This document shows, piece by piece, positions 1 through 10,650 of a DNA stretch of 64,000 nt (its first letter is position 1; each line of letters begins with the position of its first letter). The stretch is from positions 12,836,811 through 12,900,810 of the forward strand of contig NC_135058.1 of the NCBI RefSeq assembly GCF_051014685.1. The letters are read 5' to 3'. Origin of the DNA: Ptiloglossa arizonensis. Taxonomy: Eukaryota; Arthropoda; Insecta; Hymenoptera; Colletidae. The translations under genes and the position numbers were made by a program. Below the pieces are notes generated by a model that saw nothing but the letters and a program-made list of their open reading frames with translations, was not told the origin of the DNA and did not search any database.

Positions 1-690
1 ACATCGCAAATGTATTCCGTGCGTTTATAATGTTAATCGATCGTCTAATCCTTTCGGTGCTGCGGGCTGTTGTGCAGGTTCGTTCGCTCCGTGCTCTGCG
101 TGCGTGGAACGCCTGTAGGCGTTCGGTGAACGTACGCGATAAACGCGACTACGAGATTTCCGCACAGTGGGATACGCTGACCGCGAGAATCTTCGCACGA
201 AAAGCGTCAAAGCGCCAATTACGATATATTCTGTATCGAATTCCTCTTTACTGCAACAGTCACAGTCGTGTAAAAATGTCGAACACCGCGCAAAAAGATA
301 AACTTTTCCCCCCAGTTACCCCACCGTACAAAATGTTACATTTGGAGCGTTAGTTTCCAATCGATAAAAATTGAAAGAAACCCTCGAGCTCACGAGAGCC
401 GTGTATACATCTTTTACGAGCAGCTTCGAGCGCAAGTATTTATTATCACTGGTTCTTTATTTTTCGCTAGTAAAATCCATCGACGCGGCGATCGAACAGG
501 ACGGAAGCTGTGTTATAATCGCGTGGACGCAACGATCACAGATGGAGAGGCGAAGTAGGCAAGGGGGGAAGGGGGGTCGTAACAGGGGAAGAACGATAAA
601 ACATTCTTTGTCATCCGGAAACGACCGTAGGAAAATGTGTTTAATTTTAGCAACGTATGAAAATATCGTCGACTATTTTTAATCGCGGCA
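1..690. other. Unassigned noncoding DNA
   Basis: No recognisable gene or repeat. The open frames here (about 100 codons on both strands) have no domain, no plausible splice partners and overlap one another in several frames. A short G-rich run lies near 565-585. Confidence 0.4.
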
Positions 691-1150
691 CACCACAATG
701 AAAATCGTGCCCGCGCGAGAGATATTCTCGTTGAGGCGAGCGAACGCGGAGGGAAAATCGAGCGAGTAACGACCGTCCGAGCCGCGGTCGGTCGGTCGCT
801 CGCGCGTGCGAGATAAATTTCGCGCGGTTCTATCATTGTCGCGTTCCCGGCTCGTTTCTGCATTTCCATTGTCTAACCGTGACGGACGGCGCGTTCTAGA
901 TTTCCCGCGGACCGTTTTCGTCGTCGCGAGCGAGAGTTGAAACTCGCCTCTATCCTTATACGAGAAGTATTTCTGTCGCGCGCTCGCGAGCAACTGAGAG
1001 ACTGAGAGAGTGCGAGAGAGAGAGAAGAGAGAAAAGAGACGAGAGAAGAGAGAAGAGAGAAGAGAGAGAGAGGGAAACGACATCCGTGCGCGGTGCGTCG
1101 CGCGCGTTCACGGCGTGGCGTAATTACTTCGCGAAACGCAGATCTAAGCC
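690..1150. promoter_or_regulatory. GC-rich island with GAGA tract
   Basis: A CpG-dense segment ends in a long purine tract made mainly of GA and GAGAA repeats (about 1005-1075). In insects such tracts bind GAGA-type factors and often mark promoters or pausing sites, so a regulatory or 5'-UTR role is possible. That role is inference: no TATA box, initiator or coding exon can be tied to it. The minus-strand open frames across it (S/R/L-rich) are the translation of the purine tract and are not treated as genes. Confidence 0.3.
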
Positions 1151-1379
1151 TAGAGCGTCTAGAAGGCGGAACAAAAACAGAAGGCAAGCCGGAAAAAATA
1201 TATTTTTAACCGCCAGATGCCGTCAAGGACCGATGACTGAAATCACATCGGAAAACGGGCCGAGAATCCGCGCGAGCTACACCGACAATGAACGAATTTG
1301 TTGCTCCGGAAGCATCACCACCACCCCAAACCTATGCGTGTTTCTCGTTGCGGCGATAAAATCGGAGACAAGATAAATT

Positions 1380-2230
1380 TTATCTTTCAGCGCGAAATAG
1401 AGCGTTTTTCAGCATTGTCACCTTTCCGAAGACGTTTGTCTCGATTCATTGACCTTCGCGATAGCAGGGGTTAGGGGCAGAGGCTCTGGGTCTAAAGGGA
1501 CCCGTGCTTTGACGATGCTTGCACAAATTTTTGGAAGAAAAAATTCGGTTTCGGAGTACCTTTTGTCATTTGTACGAAATATTGTACAGCTGAGCAATGA
1601 GAAAGTTTCTCCGGGTCAGGAAAGACCCGAGATGAGGCGAGGGTTAAGGGAGAGTATTTTGTCGAGCGCTAGAATCAACGAAAATAATTAACGGTGATGA
1701 AGCGAGAAATGGAGCGAAAAGTATATTACACGTAAATAAAGAATTAAATTTAATTGACCGTTTTGCGAAATGTACGCAATGAATGTAATTATGGAATCGG
1801 TTGTATTTAGGAGAGAAAATGTGCGAATCCATCTTTCGGATATTTGTAATTTTCACGTGAGATAAAGTGTTAAAGTTAGCGTACGTTCGAAATTGTTACT
1901 TAGTTTCTACTCGGAAATAGTTTGTAAACAGGAATGACAATTGTTTCGCGAAACTGAATTTTCGGTTGGAAGTTACGACGTGTACTATAAATAGTACACC
2001 GACATCCGAGAGTTCCTAATAATATCGAGACACTTGTACAGCAGACAGTGTAAAACAATAAGCAACTGTGCTACGAGCTTGTTACCAGAGAAAGGGATAT
2101 CGTCGACGTAATATGGATGTCATCTCACGTTGCAATGCAAAGAAAGAAGGGATGCTTTGGTCGGACTAAATCTGCTGGCCATGTGTACAAAATAATTTCC
2201 AACATTGTGCTCTTCGACCGTTTTCTCTCA
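1380..2230. other. AT-richer noncoding DNA
   Basis: No gene is seen. At 1981-1998 there is a perfect 7-bp inverted repeat (TGTACTA, loop TAAA, TAGTACA) whose centre resembles a TATA box. With no initiator about 30 bp downstream, it is better read as a small palindrome. Confidence 0.4.
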
Positions 2231-2235
2231 CAGTA

Positions 2236-2860
2236 TGCGATACTAGATAATCGAAGATCATATCGCGGAGAATATAGCGTTACTAGAGCACGTCGAAGAA
2301 AATATAGCGATACTAGACCACATCGAAGAAAATATAGCGATACTATAATAGATCATATCCAAGATAATATAGCGCTACTAGATCATATCGAAGAGAATAT
2401 AGCGATACTAGATCATATCGAAGAGTATATAGCGCTAACTAGATAATATCTAAGACAATATAGCGATACTAAATAATCGAGAAGATTATATCACGGAGAA
2501 TATAGCAATACTGGGCAATAGAAGAAACTTATACCGTGGAAAATATAGCGATACTAGATTATCAAAGAAGATTGCATTGCGAGAAATATAGCGATGCTAT
2601 CACAATCGAAGAAGTCTATATCGTGGAAAATATAGCGATACTTGATAAACGAAGATTATATAGAGAAGAATACATCGATGCTATATAATTGAAGCAGATT
2701 GTATCGCGGTGAATATAGCAATACTGGACAATCGAAGAAACCTGTGCTCTAGAAAATATAGCGATACTAGATTACAAGAAAAGGTTGCATCGCGAATATA
2801 GCGATACTTGATAATCGAAGACGCTTATATCGCGGATAAGGATACAATAATCCTTGTATA
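2236..2860 (+). repeat. Tandem array, 30-bp units grading into about 43-bp units
   Basis: The core AATATAGCGATACTAGA recurs about 15 times. Copies begin near 2271, 2301, 2331, 2366, 2396, 2426, 2457, 2499, 2542, 2585, 2629, 2668, 2712, 2755 and 2795. Spacing is about 30 bp in the first half, then lengthens to about 40-44 bp, where an extra segment containing TATATCG(C/T)GGA is added to each unit. The array keeps a frame open on the plus strand (2117-2446) only because 30 is a multiple of three. It is a minisatellite, not a gene. Copies in the 30-bp part are more alike than those in the longer-unit part. Confidence 0.9.
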
Positions 2861-2889
2861 GCGGATTGTGTCGCTCTGTATAGCGACAG

Positions 2890-3040
2890 AAATGTTGAGA
2901 TCGTTTTCTCGCCGAATTTTTCCTAACGCGGTGTTCGGAAACGTCGATCGAATTTCCTGAATCGAGAAATTCTAACGAGATACGGTTCGACTCGTATCCT
3001 AGAAAATAGCGAGATACGGTTCGGAGTTTGGAGTGAGCGT
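2890..3040. repeat. Short duplicated segment
   Basis: The phrase GAGATACGGTTCG occurs twice (about 2978 and 3010), separated by a short spacer, at the edge of the preceding array. It may be a diverged continuation of local duplication. No gene is seen. Confidence 0.45.
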
Positions 3041-3239
3041 TTTTGAACGTGCACGATTCCTCAACACTGCGTCCGATAACGGGCCGACATCGATAAACCA
3101 TGGGCTCATCCGTCGTGAACGCAAGATAAATCAGCGAATCTCCCCCTTTCTGCTCTCCAAGTGCTCTCTCGCTGCCATGCAATCTCCATTCATTCAGATA
3201 TCGATTCATTAACATCGCGAAACGAGCAATTACACAAGT

Positions 3240-3990
3240 AATTTTTTTTCTCCGCGCGCAGTCCACCCAACCTCCTCTCCCCCTCCCAACCTTTTTCTCT
3301 CTCTCCTCCTTCATCCTCTTACCCAGCCTTAGCCATTTTGATTCGACTTTCCCGATGAAAATGTCGCGTTTTATTTCGTTTTGCCCTGTACCCGTCGATA
3401 AAAGGGACCGCGTACACGATCTCGGTACCAGGAACGAATTTTTTCCTTTCTTTTTCTCCGAAGTTTCCTCCGTGTTTTTTCCCTTTTCTTTTTTTTTTCC
3501 GAAATCGATCTCTCCCGCGGTGGTTTAAACCGCTCTTCTTTCCCCCACCGCTCGATTCGTATCTCCGCGCTGTTTTCTCTTGCACTCGACGTCATAATTT
3601 CCCGGATGACCTGTTATTATTAACGAAGAACGATGAATTCTCTTCTTTCTTTTTCTCGAAAGTTTCCTCCACTCTTTCCCAAAACGATACCTCTTTAACA
3701 ACACTTTAAACCCTTCTCTCCCCTACCACACGGTTCTCATTGTTTCATCTTTTTCTTCGTACCTGACACAATTCTCCCGATGATCTCTCGTTAACATCGA
3801 TCCTCGAAACAATAACGAATTATCCTCTTCCTTTCTCTCAAAACTTTCCACCATTTTCTTCCCAAATCAACGGTTTAAACCCCCTCGGTTCTCTTATTTC
3901 TCCACTGTTTTTTTCGTACCTGACGTCGTAAATCCTTCGATGGTCCGTTATTACCATCGATAATCGAGAGAACAACGAGTTTCCCAATGG
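3240..3990. repeat. Diverged tandem repeat, about 190-bp period, three copies
   Basis: Three similar blocks each run through a pyrimidine-rich section (CTTTCTTTTTCTC, then AAGTTTCCTCC), a TTTAAACC section, a CGTACCTGAC section and an end like CGATGGTCCGTTATT. They lie at about 3430-3610, 3615-3800 and 3805-3985. Copies differ by many substitutions and small indels, so the duplication is old. The segment is strongly pyrimidine-biased on the plus strand, which creates lysine/arginine-rich open frames on the minus strand that are not credible genes. Confidence 0.7.
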
Positions 3991-3999
3991 GTTGAAGAG

Positions 4000-5130
4000 A
4001 AACGAAAAAAAAAAGAAAGAAAAAAATAACGATAGATAGGAGAAAGAAACGACGTAATCGGAAATCGTAGCAACCAGTGACAGAAAGTGGGGGAGAAAGA
4101 TACAGGCGTATCGAGGCGATTGTGTCGCGGCTTAATCGTGTTCCGGCTTGCTCTTGTTACGACTATCGTAAGTCATTATGAAATTACCCCGGTCCCAGAG
4201 GCGTTATAGTAAACCGAGATCGCTCCGACGCAATTATCTCGCGCTCACGTTTTGATGTACGACCGGGGACACAATGCCCGACTTATCGTGAAAGGTCGAA
4301 CATCCCGGTTACGGCTTACTTCACAAGATAATTTATCGACGGAACCGATGTTATTCGCTGGGTGTTGGAAACTGTGCTCGTTATCGCTGAAAACGACCAG
4401 CCGATCCACAGTTAACCGAAAAACGAGGATTCGTTGGAAAATCCCGGTGATTTCGCCCTCTTCTCGAAACGAGTGTTCGTGAACGCGTATGTAAATGATG
4501 ATGTCAACTTTCGTGGAGACGAAACAGTGTTTCTTGTTTAACTCCTCGCGGTCGTAGGCGGCGACATGTGGTTGCAGTTAAAACCGTTCGAGTCTTCCGG
4601 TTGCCGGGGCTGTCTTTTTCGAGAAATTGATTCTCGCACGAGGTGAGCTATAGGTAACGTTTCTTTGCGTTACCATCCAGGACAATATTTTTCGAAAATG
4701 TACACCGCGCTTGGAAACACCATCGTACTGTATTTACTTCTTTCCACCACTCGGAGAGAGAGATATATTATATATCGTTATCCACGCGAATCAATTTTCA
4801 AATATTCGATCAATTTGCAGACAGCATCGACTCGGTGTATCGATCGTTTCGCGGTACTGGTAATCGAGCGATATCATTAGTATTTAGTTGGACTGTATTT
4901 AGTCATTTATAGGAGTAAGAATTTTAACTTTACAACTGTCTCGACGGTTCGTCAATTTTAAGAATTCTTCTCCATTTTGTATACGATCTATCTTTGGTCG
5001 ATCTATCTACGTTTTTACTCGTAAATTTGTTCCACATATTTAATACTCGAATATTGTCGTTAGTATTTAGTTAGAGTTACAAAGTCCTAAATGTACACGA
5101 AGATATTTGTAACGATGAAACGCTCTAGCG
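4000..5130. other. Unassigned noncoding DNA
   Basis: A short A-rich run (about 4004-4030) is followed by mixed-composition sequence. No gene, RNA or clear repeat is recognised. The part at 4090-4480 is less AT-rich and free of obvious repeats, so it may hold conserved noncoding elements, but nothing in the sequence proves that. Confidence 0.35.
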
Positions 5131-5134
5131 CACG

Positions 5135-5880
5135 GTTATCGATCATCGACAAATCGTTGACAATTTCAGAGTTTTTCGGAGACGTACGAACGATAAGGAT
5201 GATAATTAATTACCTTGCCATCCTTTGTAATTATTCTTAGCTCACCACCGCTCACTGTTCTCACGGCGTTTCCATTTCTTTATATATCTTCAACAACGGT
5301 CTCAAAAGCATCACGTGTCTTCTCATCGGCTACCTGCATCGTGCGGCATATACACCACGGGACGTCCCACTTTCCTTCGTTTGGCCTGAATCAGTGATTC
5401 GGCATTGAAGCCTTGTTGCGTCGTCGTATCGGTCAATATTTGTAAATTCGAATACACTAGTAGGTATATTCCTTCCGATAATAACATCGCGCAGCATTAC
5501 AGTCTCGAGCACAACAAATAACTCCAATTCGACCGTTACATCTTCCGTTTGTGTCTTTGTTGTTGTACAGTCGACAGTCCTTGCACAGTTCTTGCACAGT
5601 CCTTGCAAAGGATTTCGTAACAAGAGAATACGATGTCACGAGGGTACGAAACTTCTTGATAAAACCGAGGATCATTTTTTTTTTTGTTCAATCGTGCAAC
5701 AAACATCAACTTCCTGTTCCCTATTATCGCGTACAGGTTTATTATTATTATTACATCGTGACTTCTTTCGAAACAAAATCCACACGTAGTGATTCTTCTC
5801 AGCTTTCAATCCTGTTGGACAACTGGCTACCAAATGACTCGTGTCGATTAAAATATCGTATTGCAGGAACAACACGTTTG
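5135..5880 (-). pseudogene. Degenerate Ty3/gypsy-type retrotransposon pol fragment (protease to RT linker)
   Basis: Read on the minus strand in shifting frames, this segment resembles the start of a Ty3/gypsy (mag-like) Pol polyprotein. First comes a retropepsin active-site block, LIDTSH (codons near 5853-5838), where the usual glycine after Asp-Thr is changed. Then, near 5560-5460, comes the C-terminal protease block, with a beta-strand-like VELELFVV followed by DVIIGRN. The linker before reverse transcriptase appears at about 5235-5135, with a GGELRIITKDGK stretch, HPYR and SEK, and then FVDD. Stops and frame changes separate the blocks. The first two are about 200 bp further apart than expected, partly because of an inserted ATT microsatellite (about 5739-5755). 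No reverse transcriptase, integrase, gag or LTR was found beside it. This is a dead fragment. Assignment rests on motif order and spacing recognised by eye, and the exact clade is uncertain. Confidence 0.55.
5578..5612 (+). repeat. Short direct repeat inside the pol relic
   Basis: The phrase CTTGCACAGT is repeated back to back (about 5580-5603), followed by a near copy CCTTGCAAAGG. It is a small local duplication within the decayed retrotransposon. Confidence 0.6.
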
Positions 5881-5889
5881 CACTCTCGT

Positions 5890-6240
5890 TTCTTACTTCA
5901 GGTTAAAGGGGAAGTAGATTAAATACTGATATTTCCAAAGTATTTGTATTGAACTGTACTTTGTGTTTGTGTATTTGTTTCTGTGTAGTTTTATACCGGA
6001 TACTAGAGGAGGTTTTGTTAATCGTGTATCATTATTAATATTTAAAATACTTTTTTGGAACGTAGAATCAGTCTCACGACACTCGATAGTTGAGATACTC
6101 AATGTGATCACCAGCCGTCGCCAGCCGTTAAGATTGTTTAGTTTCACTCACCCTCTTTCGAGACTGAACACAACTTGGAACCCTATCGTAAATTCATCAA
6201 TGGCCATTGCCCGACCATCCGAACTCGACTCTCCTCGATA
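5890..6240. other. Unassigned AT-rich DNA upstream of the pol relic
   Basis: If the relic were longer, its gag region would lie here on the minus strand. No zinc-knuckle (CCHC) motif or other gag signature was found, so nothing is annotated. Confidence 0.35.
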
Positions 6241-6910
6241 ACACGTTGCATCGAACGTATACCTAGGTTGTAAATAATCTTCTGCAACCCTTCCGCGTGT
6301 CGTCGCACTCCATTCATTCGCCTAATCAAGTTTCCAACTTTCTAGCCGGGATAACATTGAAATTCCCAACCGTACACGCAATCCAAGTTGCGTATCCTTC
6401 AGCGATACGTTTCAATTCAGATAAATTGTTACTATCGTGGATAATTCTATGCGCAGGTGAGAAATCTTCGACAAATATTTGTCAGCGTTGAACGAGGCTA
6501 CGAGTATTTTCTCACTGTTGTAAATTTTACCTCGAATCGACAGGTTCTGCCGATCACCGTCAACTGGTTACAGATTGTTCCCCTTTATTTAAAAATAAAT
6601 CGAATTAATCCCAACTCGTTGAATCTCCTTTCAAAAACATTCCCCAAAGATTACTCACTTCAAAGAATCCTCGAAACATCGAAAAGCAAACCCCTTGTTT
6701 CCGAAATATTTCTACAACACACCCCTGGAGTTAATTTTCAAATTAAATAGTTCCTAAATAAAAAATGTACCATAATCTTCCAACTAATTCCAATATATGC
6801 AAACGAAGATTCCTTACAATCTTTCAAACACGAAAAAACCCTCGCTTCCGGAACATCTGCGGAACACCCCCTCGAGTCGACTTCAATATGACGATTCTCG
6901 AATAAAAAAA
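6240..6910. repeat. Diverged two-copy local duplication, about 130-bp period
   Basis: The segments at about 6660-6750 and 6800-6900 share an order of motifs: a TTC/CTCAAA stretch, a CCTTGTTTCCGAA / CCTCGCTTCCGGAA phrase, then ACACACCCCTGGAGT / ACACCCCCTCGAGT. Matching is partial, so this is an old duplication. The rest of the interval has no recognised feature. Confidence 0.4.
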
Positions 6911-7079
6911 AAACATTTCGTACACTCTTACGATCGTTTCCTTCCACGGCGAATCAATCACGCGTCGATCGCTCCGTACCGTTTGCCCGAGAACTCGAAA
7001 CCGTAAACTTTCGACACAATCCGGAACTCCCCGAGCGAACCGATGCGCCCCGAACAATCGCCACGGTACGAATCGTTAC

Positions 7080-7600
7080 GGAACAATCGAACACCGCGGC
7101 GATCCATCAGACTCAGTCTCTCGCGAGGCAGCGACACAGCGACGCACTTAAATTAACGCGAAAATCGTGTTTCACAATCGGCCGCCCCTCGCCGCGCGTC
7201 CTGGCCAATTAAAGGGGCCTGCGTAACCGGCAGTCAAATTTTTCGAGGTCCCCGTGACGCGCGAGGCCTGCGGAGCACCGTAAGCCGACGCTTGACTTTC
7301 TATTAGTGGCACAATGGGAGCGTGGTTTTTTAGGGATGCAGCATCTGTTCGGGCTCAAGTAGCCGGCCAGGGGTGGCGGTGGTGTGTTTCGGTTAACGGA
7401 GAGGGGAGGGTGGGTGTTCCAACGACTAGGCAGAGATTCCGAGGCGACTTCCGTCGCAGCGAGCTCTTCGCCGGCCAGAGACGTCCCGCAGGACAACGCG
7501 AGAAGGGAGAACGTTTCTGGTTAAGTGTATCCAAGAAACGGAAGTCCTCCAGGACCGTGCGAACCGAGAACGACACGGAACCGAGACGATTTTGACCATC
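7080..7600. promoter_or_regulatory. GC-rich, repeat-poor segment (candidate cis-regulatory element)
   Basis: This stretch is GC-rich, lacks microsatellites and lacks the local tandem duplication seen around it. That makes it a candidate conserved noncoding element or cryptic exon. Open frames exist on both strands (about 93-117 codons), but none is convincing and they overlap. A regulatory function is inferred only from composition. Confidence 0.25.
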
Positions 7601-9580
7601 TTGGCCGATAGGAGATTTTACATTCGTTCGTGACGTATCGGGTTTTCCAAAATGGAGAATATATAAGTTGGTAAAATGTTTATACACTCTAAAAGAATCG
7701 TGTTTCATTTTTGCTAAAAAAAAACAAACGAAATGGCTTTTCGAACCACCTATTATTTAACCCTTTCACTTGTAATATCGCGCGAGAGTCAGGGTGAGGA
7801 AATCGGACTATAAAAACCAGGGGTGAATCTTGTCCACATTCGTACGTTCGAATATATTTCCTCTTGAAAAGAAAATTTAGCGTTGAGAGAACAGCGAGGG
7901 TTGCGATTGACCTTGATGTTGATTGTAACACGTGTTATAGAAACTTATATCGTGGAGCAAGGGGTTGAGTAGCGTCATCGTGTGTGATATATAGTATTTT
8001 TGTTCAAATTTGATTCTTTTTCGAACGAAGGAACGAAACGACGATGTTGATGCGATGAAATGTTTCTAGGGGAATAGTTTCTGTAAAATAATCGATTCAA
8101 GAATGATACTCGAGGTGGTTGTTAGACGATGCGTGCTAAATTACATCGACAACAAGCGTTCCAATTGTTACACTCTCCTTTACGCACTCGTTAATTTTAA
8201 TTACGGGTTGCTGCCGCTGTACGAGAAATTGAAACGGAAAATCACCGAACACGTTTATCCGAATTGATTAATTCCGAGCTAATGCATTCTTCATCGGGCT
8301 TCTTGTAGCGTAATAGAGATTGAATATTCGAGATCTCGAGTACGTTTTAGTCCGTTTGATGCATAGAAAGCGGTACGTAACGTTCGTTCTAAGAATAAAA
8401 TGAAATTTCTGGTAATAATCGAGTTCGAGGCTAGGTGAATTAATAAAATTGGCCTACGCGCGACGTGGAAACAATTATCGAATGGGGAGGGTAGAGGGGC
8501 GGCGGAGCTGGCGAGTCGAAGGAATTAAATGAAGAGATAACACGAGCTCGAGGCGCGAAACTAATTTCGAGGGGAACGGAGGCACCGCGATCGCTTTAGA
8601 TTTTTAAATTCATTATATTCTCGTCGGCCGATGGGAACGGCGAGTGCTTTCTAATTAAGTCCGACCACAGCGCTGATTACGCGAAAGAGAAAGAACTGCA
8701 GGTCTGCGCTATTGACTAATTTCGCGACGTCGAAGCCCGGTGCCCTTCGAGGCGCGCGTACAATACCGATAAGAGATCATTAATTTACTTTCTCGTATTC
8801 TCTGTCTCGTTATCTCAATTATTTCTTTTAGCCACTCCGCCCGGATCGTGCAAGACGAAACGAACGAGGGGAAGTAATACGCGCCGGTACGATGGATCGA
8901 CGTTTATATCGAAGTTCGACCGTTCTGTGCGGAGGGAATTCGTTCTCGAAGAGATACGGCCGTGTTCAAAGACTCTTTCAGGATCCTAGCGCCATAATTT
9001 CCTAGACCAACGGTGGATGAAGTGAAAAGTACGTGTGTAAATTAAAGAAAAAGAAAAAGGAAAATTAATTTCTTTCTGCACTTAATTTCTATTGATGCAA
9101 CAATTTTACAGGAATGTTATTGTTTAATTTCGAAGGTAATTTTGTAATTGTCTTCAGTGTTTCATTAATCGTTCGATGATTCAGTATCGACAAAGTACAC
9201 TTTGGATTTAACTATCAAAGGACTCGATTTTTGTTTCTGGAATTCGGTTGGTAGGTTTTACGTAGATGTAATTGTAATTAACTTTCGAAATGTAAATAAT
9301 CGTGTACAAATGAATAAATTCGAGTTTCTGGAAAGTTTGTTTGTATATTTGCAAGGAAAAATCGTACGTCTTGCCAAAATTTCGGGTACAACGAAAGCAA
9401 AGAAGAAGCCACGTTCCCTGAACGAAGGGTGGTTCGTTCGAGGATGAAGGTGCCGTGACGCCATGAATTAAGAAGCGACTGAAACACTGTATATTCAGTA
9501 GCGTGAGATCTTTACCGAATATTCTGCAATCGTTGCAAAATTAAAAGAGAAGAAATCACAATTTTTCTGTATTCGAATGC
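7600..9580. other. Unassigned noncoding DNA, AT-rich with a CpG-containing core
   Basis: No gene is seen. The portion about 8400-8900 is less repetitive and contains several TAAT/ATTA homeodomain-type cores between CpG-containing stretches, as is common in insect enhancers. This is only suggestive. The region 9050-9470 is AT-rich with no recognised feature. Confidence 0.3.
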
Positions 9581-9589
9581 GAGAGCTGA

Positions 9590-9910
9590 ATCTCGGTGGA
9601 TAAATCTTCGTGGGGTCGTAAACGACCCGGTTCTAGTTACACACTGTCCCTCGCAAATATATTCGTCCTAACTTTCGTTGCACTGCTTAAAGATAAGTAG
9701 ATCAAAATTTCTACACTGTTCGATGCAAGAATTAAATCTCGGTTGAATCTTCGCGGGGTCGTAAACGACCCAATTTCAATTACACGCAGGACGAATACTT
9801 TCTCAAGTGTCGACCGAGTCCATCCCTTCGTTTCGCTATCGAAAATTGCTAAAATCGCGCGGGAACGTACCTTGGCAGGGTCATAAACGACCCTACTCGT
9901 AAATACGCGA
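9590..9910. repeat. Three diverged repeats, each centred on a GGGTCGT-AA-ACGACCC palindrome
   Basis: Units of about 120-145 bp each carry a near-perfect 16-bp inverted repeat. The palindromes lie at 9613-9628 (perfect arms), 9756-9771 (perfect arms) and 9878-9893 (GGGTCAT arm, one mismatch). Around the first two are shared phrases such as AATCTCGGT, ATCTTCG(T/C)GGGG and a downstream TTACAC. The 16 bp over each palindrome is better conserved than the rest of the unit, which suggests selection on, or preferential retention of, the dyad. Confidence 0.75.
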
Positions 9911-10021
9911 ATTACTTTCGTTCCACGAGGGTTGATCGATTCGACCCTTCCGCGTGTACTTGCCGAAATTCGCGTACTCGTGCCCACCGCTCGCGGGTTT
10001 CCAAGAACGAAGCGAAACACG

Positions 10022-10075
10022 GTATAAAAAAAAAAAGAAAAAAAAAAGAAAAATAAAGCAAAGCGAAAACACGAG
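10022..10075. repeat. A-rich simple sequence
   Basis: An A-rich low-complexity tract broken by single G residues, next to the following GC-rich island. It explains the lysine-rich and phenylalanine-rich open frames on the two strands. Confidence 0.8.
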
Positions 10076-10099
10076 GAGAAACCGTGAAACGAAGAAAGA

Positions 10100-10456
10100 G
10101 GGCGAGTTTCTTGACGGAAGGGTGGTCTTTCCGAGGAGGCCGAGGTCGCAGGGGTTCTCAACCGGGGTGACAGGGATCGAAGGAGCGAGAAAACCTTGGC
10201 GAGCAGAGAAAGCCATATCGTTAGTATTCTTTATAGGACCGCCGTGGGATATGCTCTACATAATGGAGTCCCAGCTAGCGTCTCTTCTTTTGAAGCCGCG
10301 TCGGCCGATCTCTTGTTTATGTATGAGCGGGTGCGGACCACAGCAACACGCGCGCACACGCTCGCCTATACGGTCTCTACACGCGCAAAGGAGACCGTGG
10401 GTGTAACCCACACCGGCGTCCACCACCACCGCGTCATCGTCGTCGTCGTCGTCGTT

Positions 10457-10488
<32 letters not shown>

Positions 10489-10650
10489 GACGCTATCACC
10501 GTCAGAGACCGTGAGGCACCCCGAAGCTGTCCCAGGCCGTAGTCCTCTCGGTTTTCACGACACGGCGAGAAATGCAGAAGCGAAGCGAAGCGAGGAGAGG
10601 AACACATTCACAGGAACCGACAACGCGCGCTGTCGGCTGCTGTAAAAGCA
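10100..10650. promoter_or_regulatory. GC-rich segment with CGT/GTC microsatellite
   Basis: The first half (about 10,200-10,340) is non-repetitive and could be a conserved element. It is followed by a nearly pure (CGT)n/(GTC)n microsatellite at about 10,435-10,490, which gives a poly-valine open frame on the plus strand and is not coding evidence. Promoter or enhancer activity is only inferred from the GC-rich context. Confidence 0.3.

Noticed and set aside
1981..1998. TATAAATAG as a promoter
   Set aside because: It is the loop and arm of a perfect palindrome (TGTACTA-TAAA-TAGTACA) with no initiator at the right distance; a similar small palindrome occurs at about 24,580.
2117..2446. Repetitive peptide frame that could be read as a repeat protein
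   Set aside because: The unit length of 30 bp keeps any frame open; once the unit changes to about 43 bp the frame ends, so there is no sign of selection.
2236..2860. CRISPR-like regular repeats
   Set aside because: Units are contiguous and variable, without constant repeats separated by unique spacers, and the DNA is eukaryotic in character.
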